A DNA stretch of 64,000 bases from positions 1 through 64,000 of the forward strand of contig DASRDU010000162.1 of NCBI GenBank assembly GCA_035652435.1, read 5' to 3'. A model generated the notes under the pieces. That model saw only the letters and a list, made by a program, of their open reading frames with translations. It ran no database searches and had not been told where the DNA came from. Made by a program: the position numbers and the translations under genes. Shown here one piece after another: positions 52,417 through 60,770 of the stretch (positions are counted from its first letter, which is position 1; each line of letters begins with the position of its first letter). Origin of the DNA: DASRDU01 sp035652435 (GTDB taxonomy: Bacteria; Acidobacteriota; Blastocatellia; RBC074).

Positions 52417-53631
52417 CTACACAGCGATATAATCGCCGGAACATTCCGCAATCCATCGGGTGAGGAACCCGAGCCTGATCGGGTCATCGGCATAAGCTTT
52501 CAACAGCATCCCTTCGGGGCAATATGAACGCACGCCGTAAATCTTCCGCAAGGTAGACAGGGACGTGGAACCCATCCCGGCACAGGCGGTCAGTCTGAAG
52601 GGAGAAAGAATAACCTCCACCGGATAGAAATAATGTTCGCGGGCTACAACTAACTTAACATCCGACAGCCGCCGGCCCAATTCATCCAGTATCCGGCTCA
52701 GCCATTTCGCGCCATTTCTGGAATGAGGCTTGACCAGAATCGAGCGCGCGCCGTCATTGACAAGGTGTCCGGCCAGCAGCAGGTAACCTTCTGCTTCTTC
52801 TTCATAAGCTCGATCTTCAGGGGCCAGCAACAAGACCCCCACATCAGGCCCGCAGTCTGAAGCAAGTCCTTGATAGTATCCCTGGGCCGGAGCGGGCAGG
52901 CTGTGGAACAGATCAGACATAGTCTGCCGGGAAATCACTTTGCTCAGGCAGTGTTGTTCGGCGGCCCAAGGCATGGAAGCTTTGAAGGTATAAGCGCCAT
53001 CTATCCGCAGATGACGCAGCGGCACCGAATCCTCTCCGAACAGAATCTCCTTCACCCAATCCAGCGCCAGCTTGTGCGGGGATAATTTACTCGCCAGCGC
53101 AGGGTCACACACCGGTGCATAATCACCCACCTCACACTGCATCAGACTGTCGAAGGTATGCGGGTAATAAATTTTCCGCGCGCCGGGGAAGATTTTGCAG
53201 AAGGAATGAGCATCAGGATGCAGCAGGTAAGCCAGGTATAACTCGTCTACCCGGCCGTCCAGCCTTTCCTTCAGCCTGTCATCGTCAGGCGGGATATTCA
53301 ATGCCACCGCCAGCCTGTACCTCAGTTCGCTCATGACAGACAGGGTGTGTTGCAACCCGTACCACTTTCCTTTGATGGTCTTGGCAGGATGTTCGAACTG
53401 ACCTAGGGAAAGTCCGCTGACATCAACAGTGGCTTTCCAGTTGTGCATCTTCGCCAGCACGCTCAGGCAATCCAAGTATTCCTGTGTTTGCCCATGAGAG
53501 GAATCCGCGCAGACGACCAGCACGTCATCTCCCGCCGGTAGAGTGTTCGCGACCAGACACGCACAGATCACATCAGACGGCGTCTCCGCGCGAAAGACAC
53601 GAACCAACTGATGCTCCACTGCTTTCGTCAT
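52417..53631 (-). CDS. Sialyltransferase-like (GT52/polysialyltransferase-type) protein
   Basis: The 404-residue soluble protein shows two widely spaced motifs seen in bacterial sialyl- and polysialyltransferases: VKPHSRNGAKW (the KPH/HP-type motif, about residue 306) and GMGSTSLSTL (the paired-serine motif, about residue 360). An RKIYYPHTFDSL stretch lies in between. Because the next genes make CMP-activated pseudaminic-type acid, a transferase for that sugar is plausible. Overall similarity is low, so this is a tentative call. The ATG at 53631 follows the methyltransferase stop by 2 bases; an earlier GTG is less likely. Confidence 0.58.
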   Translation of the reverse strand: MTKAVEHQLVRVFRAETPSDVICACLVANTLPAGDDVLVVCADSSHGQTQEYLDCLSVLAKMHNWKATVDVSGLSLGQFEHPAKTIKGKWYGLQHTLSVMSELRYRLAVALNIPPDDDRLKERLDGRVDELYLAYLLHPDAHSFCKIFPGARKIYYPHTFDSLMQCEVGDYAPVCDPALASKLSPHKLALDWVKEILFGEDSVPLRHLRIDGAYTFKASMPWAAEQHCLSKVISRQTMSDLFHSLPAPAQGYYQGLASDCGPDVGVLLLAPEDRAYEEEAEGYLLLAGHLVNDGARSILVKPHSRNGAKWLSRILDELGRRLSDVKLVVAREHYFYPVEVILSPFRLTACAGMGSTSLSTLRKIYGVRSYCPEGMLLKAYADDPIRLGFLTRWIAECSGDYIAV

Positions 53632-53633
53632 AG

Positions 53634-54665
53634 TCAGGTCGTCTGAACCGAATTCTGCTGCTTGCGGGCAACCAGCCACATATGAGAAGAAAGCCCGTGG
53701 TCGGCTAAAAACTGCTGGAAGCTGTCACCCAGCCTGTCCCACTCCTCAACCAGAACCCGCCGGAGGAATGGCTGATCAGACACGTCAAACTCCCCGCTCA
53801 GCGCGCGCTGGCGAACCAGTTCGGCATCCAGCCTGCCAGGCGTCAGCACTTCCAGCACCTCGAAGCCGTTCGAGGCAACCAGACGGGACAGCGACTCAGG
53901 GTGAAAGTAGTTGAGATGCTCTGTGTCTATAGCGTCAGACAACGCTTTCAGGGTTGCAACGTCGAAGCCTTTGCCATTCGGGCATGTGAGAATCAGCAGG
54001 CCGCCCGGTCGCAGGCAGCGGCCGCATTGCCGCACAAAATCAGCCGGGGAGAAAAGGTGTTCCAGCACTTCAAAGCTCGCGACAACATCGAAGCCCGCAT
54101 CTTCCAGTTCCACCTGCTCAATCGGCTTGTTGATGACCTCCAGCCCGCGATTGCGACAAGTGGCGGCCAAGTCGGGTGTAGGTTCGACGGCCACGACTCG
54201 CTTGAAGACGTTCAGCTTCAGGATCTCTTCACAGAAGATGCCGAACCCGGCTCCGACTTCGAGCAGACTTTCAGTCCGCACGCCGTGCCGCTGACAGATT
54301 TCCACAAGACGAGTCGCGCGAGGGCGAAAGATTTTCTCACGGCGTGTCGCTTCGGAAGTCGGGAAGATGTACTTGTTCCAGTACTCGTAATTTTCCGAGG
54401 TGGCATAGTAAAGCTCCAGAATCTCGGGCGTTGGTCTGGGGCTGATGTACATCGTTTCGCAACTGCTGCAAACCACGTAATTCAATTCGAACTTGCGGAA
54501 CGCCTCGGTGCTTTCAATCGCACCGCAGGCCGGACAAGGTACTGAAACGAATTCTGATTTGTGTTCCAGCAACCGGCGAACGTCGGCGGCATAGCGTTCG
54601 GCCGCGCCCTGCTTGAATTGGTCAGGGCGAATCTCGGTTTCCTTAAAGGCAGCCTGTGAGGTCAT
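53634..54665 (-). CDS. SAM-dependent methyltransferase with an N-terminal zinc-binding motif
   Basis: The 343-residue protein starts with a CPACG and CSSC pair (about residues 43 and 64), typical of sugar C-methyltransferase-like proteins. The SAM fold follows with LLEVGAGFGIFCEEIL, VAVEPTPDLAATC, VASFEVLEHLFSPADF and GGLLILTCPNG. It may methylate the nucleotide-linked or lipid-linked sugar. The ATG at 54665 overlaps the preceding gene's stop (ATGA), and a longer frame to 54797 would run into that gene without need. Confidence 0.85.
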   Translation of the reverse strand: MTSQAAFKETEIRPDQFKQGAAERYAADVRRLLEHKSEFVSVPCPACGAIESTEAFRKFELNYVVCSSCETMYISPRPTPEILELYYATSENYEYWNKYIFPTSEATRREKIFRPRATRLVEICQRHGVRTESLLEVGAGFGIFCEEILKLNVFKRVVAVEPTPDLAATCRNRGLEVINKPIEQVELEDAGFDVVASFEVLEHLFSPADFVRQCGRCLRPGGLLILTCPNGKGFDVATLKALSDAIDTEHLNYFHPESLSRLVASNGFEVLEVLTPGRLDAELVRQRALSGEFDVSDQPFLRRVLVEEWDRLGDSFQQFLADHGLSSHMWLVARKQQNSVQTT

Positions 54666-55867
54666 GCGGTCGTCGCGTCTCCCTTCGTTCCGGCAAAGTG
54701 AACCAAGCCGTAAGCTGACGGCTCGCCCCAGATGTTGTCCTTGACCCACTGGCCGTCTTCGATGCGCCAGACCCGCCGGTCGCGGAAAGTGTCGCAAACG
54801 TAATCGAACTCTTCTTCAGTCATGTCCACGTACTTCAACCAGCGTTGCAGGTCGCGCTGCGGCTTGACGTGATCGTATTTGCGCACCATCTCGATTCCCT
54901 GCTCGCGGGTCATCAGACCGGCACGGATGTCCTTGCATGAATGATCGGAACCGCGCCCGTAACCGAGCTTGATGAACTTCAGGTAGTCGTGAATGCCATT
55001 CTCGTGCATATCGTCCAGGTTGGACATCATCCGGTAGGTGCGCTCGAAAGGCTGTTGCGCCGGGCGCCAGTCGTATTTCTCCATCACCAGCTTGACGTGC
55101 TTGTTGGCATCCCAGTCAACGAAATTGCTGAGGTAGATGCCCCGCACTCCGACTTCGTCAATCTCTTCGTCGGACGGGTATTGCGCCCACAGCAGGTCTT
55201 TGTCAGTCAGCCCTTCCTTCAGTTCAGGCCGCCCGAGTTTTTCCAGCCCCTCGTCAGTGAAGTCGTACCAGTCGTACCCGCGCAGCGCGTGTTCCTTCCG
55301 GTACTTCGCCGTGAATTCGACGAAGTCGTTGTAGGAATACATCCCGCCGAGATCCATAAATCCATGCTCACCCCACATCATCAGCGGAACCTTGTACCGC
55401 ACAGCCACCTGAATCGGCGTGGTGAAGATGCCGCAGTGCGCGTGCCAGTTCATGTCGCCCTGAAGCTTGAACCCGATCCGGTTCATTTTGATCAGTGCGT
55501 CCACGCCCGGCCGGACGATGATGTGGTCACAGTCGAAGACCTCTCGCATCCTGAACAGGTTGTATTCGCCTTCGGGCAGGTAGTTGTTGCCGTGATAGGT
55601 GACGAGCAGCGGCTTGAGTCCGAGTTCATGCACTGCGACGTGCGTCTGGTAGTAGCTGTCCTTGCCGCCGCTCACCGGGATGAGGATGTCGTAGGTACCG
55701 GTCGAACGGTATTCGTTCGCCAGTTCCTTCAACCACTCCCACCGCTCGGCCCAGTTGATATTGACCTTCTGATCCGCGACGCGACAGCCGGAACAGAGGC
55801 CGTTATCATCGAAGGTCAGCGGGGTCGCGGAAACACCCGGATAAACACAGCGACTGCAGTATTTCAT
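54662..55867 (-). CDS. N-acetyl sugar amidotransferase (PseA/WbpG-like)
   Basis: The 401-residue enzyme matches the N-acetyl-sugar amidotransferase family that converts an N-acetyl to an acetamidino (amidine) group, using ammonia from a HisH/HisF-like pair. Visible are the N-terminal zinc cysteines (YCSRCVYPG, CSGCRV), the PP-loop LIPVSGGKDSYYQTHVAV that activates the amide with ATP, and WGEHGFMDLGG and GYGRGSDHSCKDIR further on. The HisF- and HisH-like genes lie directly upstream, completing the set. In Campylobacter PseA makes acetamidino-pseudaminic acid; the pseudaminic genes beside it support the same role here. Confidence 0.9.
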   Translation of the reverse strand: MKYCSRCVYPGVSATPLTFDDNGLCSGCRVADQKVNINWAERWEWLKELANEYRSTGTYDILIPVSGGKDSYYQTHVAVHELGLKPLLVTYHGNNYLPEGEYNLFRMREVFDCDHIIVRPGVDALIKMNRIGFKLQGDMNWHAHCGIFTTPIQVAVRYKVPLMMWGEHGFMDLGGMYSYNDFVEFTAKYRKEHALRGYDWYDFTDEGLEKLGRPELKEGLTDKDLLWAQYPSDEEIDEVGVRGIYLSNFVDWDANKHVKLVMEKYDWRPAQQPFERTYRMMSNLDDMHENGIHDYLKFIKLGYGRGSDHSCKDIRAGLMTREQGIEMVRKYDHVKPQRDLQRWLKYVDMTEEEFDYVCDTFRDRRVWRIEDGQWVKDNIWGEPSAYGLVHFAGTKGDATTA

Positions 55868-55897
55868 CCTTATCCTCTCGTTAACTCCTCACGGTTA

Positions 55898-56686
55898 TTA
55901 CAAACGTACTTCAATACCTGATTTGGACATGGCCCGCTTGCCGGCGCGGTCGGTCAGTTCCTTGAAGTGCCAGATGTTCGCCGCGGCCACGGCCGAAGCC
56001 CCGGCGCGAATGCCGTCGGCGTAATGCTCGAAGCGCCCGACGCCGCTGCAGGCAATCACCGGGACGCTGGTCGCTGAGGCGACGGCATGAATCAGGTCGA
56101 GGTCATAGCCTCGTCCGGTGCCGTCACGGTCAATGCTTTGCAGCAGGATTTCGCCGGCGCCGCGATCCTCAACCTCCTTCGCCCACTCCACCGGAGTTTT
56201 GCCGGTCGGAGTCTTTCCGCCCTCAGTGAAAACTTCCGTTCTTCCGTCTTCGTGGCGCAGGACATCAATGCTGATGACCATCGCTTGGCTGCCGAAGGAT
56301 TTGGCCCCGGCGGTAATCAGTTCGGGCGTCTGAATGGCGGCGGTATTCAGAGTGATCTTGTCCGCCCCGCGACTAAAGCGTTCGCGCATTGCTTCGACGC
56401 TGCGGATGCGCCCGCCCCACGTCAGTGGCATGAAGCAGGTTTTGCTGACCGCATCGAGAATCGCGAGCGGGTCATCCAGACCTTTGATCCGGTGATCCTC
56501 GCGGCGCAGGTCGTAAGACTCATCCCCAGTGATGTCCAGATAGACCAGTTCATCCACATTCCACTCATTGAACCGCTCGACCTCGTGAATCGGGTTGCCG
56601 ATGATCTGGTGGATTTTGAATAACTCGCTGCGCACCAGCAGCCCGCCGCGCAACAGCAGTACGGGGATCAACCGCTTCTTAAGCAT
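55898..56686 (-). CDS. HisF-like cyclase-type protein of the amidine pathway
   Basis: The 262-residue (beta/alpha)8 protein resembles HisF but begins LKKRLIPVLLLRGGLLV. The catalytic Asp11 of true HisF (in the CLDV-type strand) is Leu here, while the second aspartate region is kept (VISIDVLRHEDGRTEVF). This is the pattern of HisF paralogues in surface-sugar loci (with WbpG/PseA), which probably serve as ammonia conduits rather than imidazole-glycerol-phosphate synthases. Its ATG overlaps the HisH-like gene by 8 bases. A histidine-biosynthesis role is unlikely. Confidence 0.88.
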   Translation of the reverse strand: MLKKRLIPVLLLRGGLLVRSELFKIHQIIGNPIHEVERFNEWNVDELVYLDITGDESYDLRREDHRIKGLDDPLAILDAVSKTCFMPLTWGGRIRSVEAMRERFSRGADKITLNTAAIQTPELITAGAKSFGSQAMVISIDVLRHEDGRTEVFTEGGKTPTGKTPVEWAKEVEDRGAGEILLQSIDRDGTGRGYDLDLIHAVASATSVPVIACSGVGRFEHYADGIRAGASAVAAANIWHFKELTDRAGKRAMSKSGIEVRL

Positions 56687-57308
56687 TCACTCCGCCTCCC
56701 ATCAGCGCGAAGTTTTTCAGCACGGCCAGACCAGCCCGCTGACTTTTTTCAGGGTGGAATTGCACTGCATAGATATTGTCTGCTTCTAGGCTTGCGGCGA
56801 AATCCACGCCGTATGAACAGACGCCGCTGACGACCTCCCTGGCTTCAGGATTCAGGACGAAGCTGTGGACGAAATAGAACGCCTGCGAATTGCCCAAGCC
56901 CGCGTACAGGCCGTCAGTCTTAGTGAAGGTCACGTCATTCCAGCCGATGTGCGGGATGCGGATGGCGGGATCATCGGCTGGGATGCGGTCAGCCACACCG
57001 GATACCCAGCCCAGCCCTTCGTGCGTCCCCAGTTCATTCCCGACCGTCGCCAGGAACTGCATGCCAAGGCAGATGCCCAGGAACAATTTTCCCCGCTGCC
57101 TGACTTCGTGATCGAGTGCCCCGACCCAGTCGGCGGCCCTCAGATTGGCCATCCCGTCGCCGAAAGCCCCGACCCCCGGCAGAATGATCTTGTGAGCGTC
57201 GGTCAAATCCGCCGGCTGCCGGGCAATGAACGCCGGACAATCGAGCGCCGCGAAGGCGTTGATCACCGAACGCAGATTGCCCATCCCGTAATCAATTACT
57301 GCGATCAT
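56679..57308 (-). CDS. HisH-like glutamine amidotransferase of the amidine pathway
   Basis: The 209-residue class I glutaminase starts MIAVIDYGMGNLRSVINAFA and contains the nucleophile elbow GICLGMQFLA and the His/Glu pair in YAVQFHPEKSQRAGL. It makes ammonia from glutamine and passes it to the HisF-like partner. The start at 57308 gives the standard HisH N-terminus; a GTG at 57323 extends it by five residues without benefit. It overlaps the HisF-like gene. Together with the PseA-like gene it forms the amidine-making trio. Confidence 0.9.
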   Translation of the reverse strand: MIAVIDYGMGNLRSVINAFAALDCPAFIARQPADLTDAHKIILPGVGAFGDGMANLRAADWVGALDHEVRQRGKLFLGICLGMQFLATVGNELGTHEGLGWVSGVADRIPADDPAIRIPHIGWNDVTFTKTDGLYAGLGNSQAFYFVHSFVLNPEAREVVSGVCSYGVDFAASLEADNIYAVQFHPEKSQRAGLAVLKNFALMGGGVNA

Positions 57309-57332
57309 ACTTTTTCGCCCCACAGTTGGAGG

Positions 57333-58421
57333 TTACACCTCTGTCGCCACCGAACGCACCGCAGAGAGGTGTTCCCAAGCAAGAGGAGTGCCGCGCGCGA
57401 TGTCACAGCTTGCGCGGCGACCGATCACTTCGGTCAGGTGTCTCGGGTGCAATCCGTGACCCGGTCTGATCGAGCGCACGTTTTCTGAAGTAAATTTTTC
57501 TCCGGCTTTGATGTCTCTCACAACGAACAGCGAGCGGCGGAAGATCCGGTTCGCGACCTCTTTCCCGGTGATGCCGTAATTGACCGCGCCCAGCGCCTTC
57601 TCCGTCGCCCTGACCGCATCAACCATGGCCTTGAATTCCTGCGGCTCCAGCGAGAACGCGCTGTCCGGCCCCGGCAATTCCCGCGACAGGGTGAAATGCT
57701 TCTCGATGATGCAAGCCCCTAAAGCTACGGCGCCGACCGGGACGGCGATGCCGAGCGTGTGATCTGATAATCCGGCAGGCACGTTGAAGGCTTCCGCTAG
57801 GTGCGGAATCGTTCTGAGGTTGATGGATTCAGGCGGGGCCGGGTAAGCGCTCGTGCATTTCAGCAGCGCGATCTCTTTTGCCCCCGCCTCGCGCAATGTG
57901 GTCACCGCTTCCTCAATCTCCGTCAGCGTCGCCATGCCCGTGGACATAATGATCGGCTTGCCGGTGCGCGCCACTCGCCGGAGCAGACCCGTATCAACCA
58001 TCTCGAAGGAAGCGATCTTGTAGGCCGGAACCTTCAGCTCTTCGAGGAAATCAACGGCGGAGTCATCGAACGGGCTTGAGAAGAGCGCCATGCCCATTTC
58101 ATCAGCCAGCTGCTTCAGCTTCGGCTGCCACTCCCAAGGCGTGTAGGCTTCCTGGTACAGCTCATACAGGTTGCGCCCGTCCCACAGCCCGCCGTGAATC
58201 TGAAACGGTGGAGTGTCGCAATCAATCGTCAGAGTATCCGCTGTGTAAGTCTGTAGCTTGATCGCGTCAGCGCCAGCAGCTTTGGCAGCCTTCAGGATTT
58301 CAACGGCCTGGTCGAAGTCCTGGCCGTGATTGGCCGACATTTCCGCGATCAGATACGCCGGGCAGCCCGTGCCGATGCGCCGACCCTGAATTTCAATGAC
58401 ACGCTCTCGGGGATAACTCAT
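57333..58421 (-). CDS. pseI: Pseudaminic acid synthase
   Basis: The 362-residue NeuB-family enzyme condenses 2,4-diacetamido-2,4,6-trideoxy-L-altrose with phosphoenolpyruvate to make pseudaminic acid. The TIM-barrel part has AYLIAEMSANHGQDFDQAVE, DAIKLQTYTADTLTIDCD, YTPWEWQPKLKQLADEMGM and KIASFEMVD, which match PseI more closely than NeuB. A C-terminal SAF/antifreeze-like domain (FRRSLFVVRDIKAGEKFTSE) completes it. It lies directly before the HisH-like gene and after the PseH-like gene. Confidence 0.93.
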   Translation of the reverse strand: MSYPRERVIEIQGRRIGTGCPAYLIAEMSANHGQDFDQAVEILKAAKAAGADAIKLQTYTADTLTIDCDTPPFQIHGGLWDGRNLYELYQEAYTPWEWQPKLKQLADEMGMALFSSPFDDSAVDFLEELKVPAYKIASFEMVDTGLLRRVARTGKPIIMSTGMATLTEIEEAVTTLREAGAKEIALLKCTSAYPAPPESINLRTIPHLAEAFNVPAGLSDHTLGIAVPVGAVALGACIIEKHFTLSRELPGPDSAFSLEPQEFKAMVDAVRATEKALGAVNYGITGKEVANRIFRRSLFVVRDIKAGEKFTSENVRSIRPGHGLHPRHLTEVIGRRASCDIARGTPLAWEHLSAVRSVATEV

Positions 58422-58425
58422 GCGC

Positions 58426-58944
58426 TCACCCTGCTATCTGCGCCTCGGTTTTTCCGGCCGGACGCCAGATGAAGCGGTAACACCCGATACCATTCCGGCT
58501 AGATACTTCCGGCGCTCCGAAGCCCGCGCTTCGGAAGGCTTTGGATGACGGGATATTGCCGTCAAGCACGACGGCGACAATCTCTTCGACGCCAAGTTCG
58601 GTAACGGCAGGCCCCAGCGTCAGAGTAATAATCCGTGTCCCCAAGCCTTTGCCGCGAAACTCTCCGGCCAGTGAAAAGCTGATCTCTGCGCTGTGGCCTT
58701 CATCATCGCGGTCATAGCGAATCTGGCCTGCCGGGACGCTATTCACTTCCAGCAGCCAGAACCGCGTGCCGGGCGAAGCGAGCCGCTTCTCATACCAGCG
58801 CAGGTGTGATTCCCAAGGAATGGGTTCCTGGTTGAAGGAATTCGACCTGACCGACGGGTCGTTCGCCCACTCCCAGAGCAGCCTTGCATCCTCAGGGCGG
58901 GCCTCCCGGATGGTCAGTTGATCGGTGCCGGTTGCCGTGTTCAT
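58426..58944 (-). CDS. pseH: GNAT N-acetyltransferase, PseH-like
   Basis: The 172-residue protein is a GNAT acetyltransferase with LTIREARPEDARLLWEWAND at the start and the acetyl-CoA loop FRGKGLGTRI (R/Q-x-x-G-x-G/A). The position between PseG and PseI fits PseH, which acetylates the 4-amino group of the UDP-altrosamine intermediate. Its ATG overlaps the PseG stop by 4 bases. The exact substrate is from context. Confidence 0.83.
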   Translation of the reverse strand: MNTATGTDQLTIREARPEDARLLWEWANDPSVRSNSFNQEPIPWESHLRWYEKRLASPGTRFWLLEVNSVPAGQIRYDRDDEGHSAEISFSLAGEFRGKGLGTRIITLTLGPAVTELGVEEIVAVVLDGNIPSSKAFRSAGFGAPEVSSRNGIGCYRFIWRPAGKTEAQIAG

Positions 58945-60023
58945 ATTCCCGCTTCTTTCCGCCTCATCGCTGTGTGCCCCATCATCACTGCGACGACCCG
59001 CTCGGCTCCGCGCCCGTCAACAATTGCCCGCGCGCGGTCGGCGAGCGACTGGCGGCGCGGCAAATCGTCAATCAATTCTTCCAGCGTCCGGGCCAGCCCG
59101 CCGGCATCGAGATTTGCCGCATCACCGAGCAGCAATGCCGCGCCCCGTTCCGCTATTCCAGTACCAATCGCGCGCTGATTTTCGGCGATGATCAACAGCA
59201 CCATCGGGACGCCAAGGAGCGCCAGTTCCCAGCAACTGCTCCCGGCGGCGGAAATCGCCACATCGGCCCAAGCCATCAACGCCGACATATCAGCCACCGG
59301 CGAAAGTAATTCAAAGCCGCCCTGAGAATTCCTGAGGGCTTCTTCGAGACTTGCGCGATGAGGATTGGCCGGGCCGACGATGATCCGAACGTTCAATCCC
59401 TGCGCGCGGACTTTCCGCAATGTCTGCATGATTCGCAGCGTGACGTTATCTGGGTCGCTGCCGCCCATCGTCACCAGCACATTGCGCGCGCGCGCGACAA
59501 GCTCACGCCGGGGGTCTCGCCGGGATGTGAACTCAGGCCGCAGCAGAACGTAATCGGGGCCGAGCAATAATCTGGCGCCGGGGTTGCAGTTGTAATTCAG
59601 CCGGTCTGCGTTGAGATTCTGATTCAGCAGTACGTCAGCGTGATAATGCGGCAGGTGTGCATTGTCATCCATCACCATCAAATGACAGCCGGTCGCCCGG
59701 ACTGCCTGCTGATAGCCGGAATCAAAGTGATAACCATCAAGCACCAGCCAGTGATCATCCGCCGATCTGGTGGCGCTCATAAATCGCCGTACAGTTGTCA
59801 GTGTTGCCTCCAGGTCAGCACTGTCCGGGTGAGATGAATGCAGCTGGATAAAACCAGAACCTGCTGACTCGATTCGCTCGCGCAGGCTGTCGCTCTCGCA
59901 ACGGCTCAGGAAGGTCGCGCTGCCGCCCGCTGACTGCCACGCCTGAGCCAGAGCCAGCGTGCGCATCAGGTGCCCTGTTCCTATCCGGCTGTCGGCATCG
60001 GCGCGAATGAGCAGTTGATTCAT
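58941..60023 (-). CDS. pseG: UDP-2,4-diacetamido-2,4,6-trideoxy-L-altrose hydrolase
   Basis: The 360-residue GT-B-fold hydrolase starts MNQLLIRADADSRIGTGHLM (the PseG signature IGTGHLMR). It continues VLDGYHFDSGYQQAVRATGC and NVLVTMGGSDPDNVTLRIMQ. It removes UDP from the pseudaminic-acid precursor. The start at 60023 overlaps the PseF-type gene by 4 bases; a longer frame to 60188 has no family support. A run of alternating GC (59483-59499) codes for part of the linker. Confidence 0.92.
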   Translation of the reverse strand: MNQLLIRADADSRIGTGHLMRTLALAQAWQSAGGSATFLSRCESDSLRERIESAGSGFIQLHSSHPDSADLEATLTTVRRFMSATRSADDHWLVLDGYHFDSGYQQAVRATGCHLMVMDDNAHLPHYHADVLLNQNLNADRLNYNCNPGARLLLGPDYVLLRPEFTSRRDPRRELVARARNVLVTMGGSDPDNVTLRIMQTLRKVRAQGLNVRIIVGPANPHRASLEEALRNSQGGFELLSPVADMSALMAWADVAISAAGSSCWELALLGVPMVLLIIAENQRAIGTGIAERGAALLLGDAANLDAGGLARTLEELIDDLPRRQSLADRARAIVDGRGAERVVAVMMGHTAMRRKEAGI

Positions 60024-60760
60024 CGGGCAGGCGACCAGGTTTCGATCCCCTGATTCAGGCGCACGATCTCGGGATGCGTGCGTACGTAAGAGATCATTTC
60101 GCGGTAAGGGACTATCCGTTCTCCCAAGCCGAGTAATTCGTACAGCGCGCGAACCATCTGTAAATCTTCCGGCGTATCCACCGTCCACCGCAGGTCGGAG
60201 TTATCGTCAACGTCAACGACATCACGGCAGAGGAATAATTCCGGGCGCTCGGCGCGCGGCACAATCGTGACGTGTTCACGCGCGGCGGCCGATTCGCCCA
60301 GCCGGTCCATACGCATCAGCGTGTCCATAAAGAAAGCTTCAGTATCGAGCCCGCGCGGGTAAGTGCGCTGTTGCACGTTGCTGGCGTAATCGCACTCAGC
60401 CGCATGTTCCATCAGTTCCGTAATGACCTGGCCGGTGATCCGCGGGTCAATGAGCGGGCAGTCTGCCGTAGACCGGACAATCACTTCGGCCTTCGCCTGC
60501 TCTGCCGCCCCGACGAATCGCGACAACACATCCTGCTCGCTGCCCCGGAACCACGCCACTCCCTCACGCCGCGCCAGCTCGACGACCGGCGTGTCGGCGT
60601 CGCTGGTGGTTGTCGCAATCACGATCGCATCAACCAGCGGGCACTGCTGCAGGCGGCGGAGTTGCTGCGCCAGCATCGGCCTTCCGGCCACGTCCTTCAG
60701 AATTTTGCCAGGCAGCCGGGTCGAACCCATTCGCGCCTGGATGATTACAACGACCTTCAT
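60020..60760 (-). CDS. pseF: CMP-pseudaminic acid synthetase-like cytidylyltransferase
   Basis: The 246-residue nucleotidyltransferase starts MKVVVIIQARMGSTRLPGKI, whose ARMGSTRLPGK loop binds CTP as in SpsF/PseF-type enzymes. It also has VIVRSTADCPLIDP and NSDLRWTVDTPEDLQM. It activates the nonulosonic acid with CMP, or is a related cytidylyltransferase. The ATG at 60760 lies 10 bases after the PseC gene ends. It belongs to the SpsF (spore-coat type) branch, which often replaces PseF in such loci, so the symbol is by context. Confidence 0.8.
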   Translation of the reverse strand: MKVVVIIQARMGSTRLPGKILKDVAGRPMLAQQLRRLQQCPLVDAIVIATTTSDADTPVVELARREGVAWFRGSEQDVLSRFVGAAEQAKAEVIVRSTADCPLIDPRITGQVITELMEHAAECDYASNVQQRTYPRGLDTEAFFMDTLMRMDRLGESAAAREHVTIVPRAERPELFLCRDVVDVDDNSDLRWTVDTPEDLQMVRALYELLGLGERIVPYREMISYVRTHPEIVRLNQGIETWSPAR

Positions 60761-60770
60761 TCGTCCCAAT

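Noticed and set aside
55898..57308. hisH/hisF of histidine biosynthesis
   Set aside because: The HisF-like protein lacks Asp11 and the genes sit with PseA- and PseI-type genes, not with other his genes.
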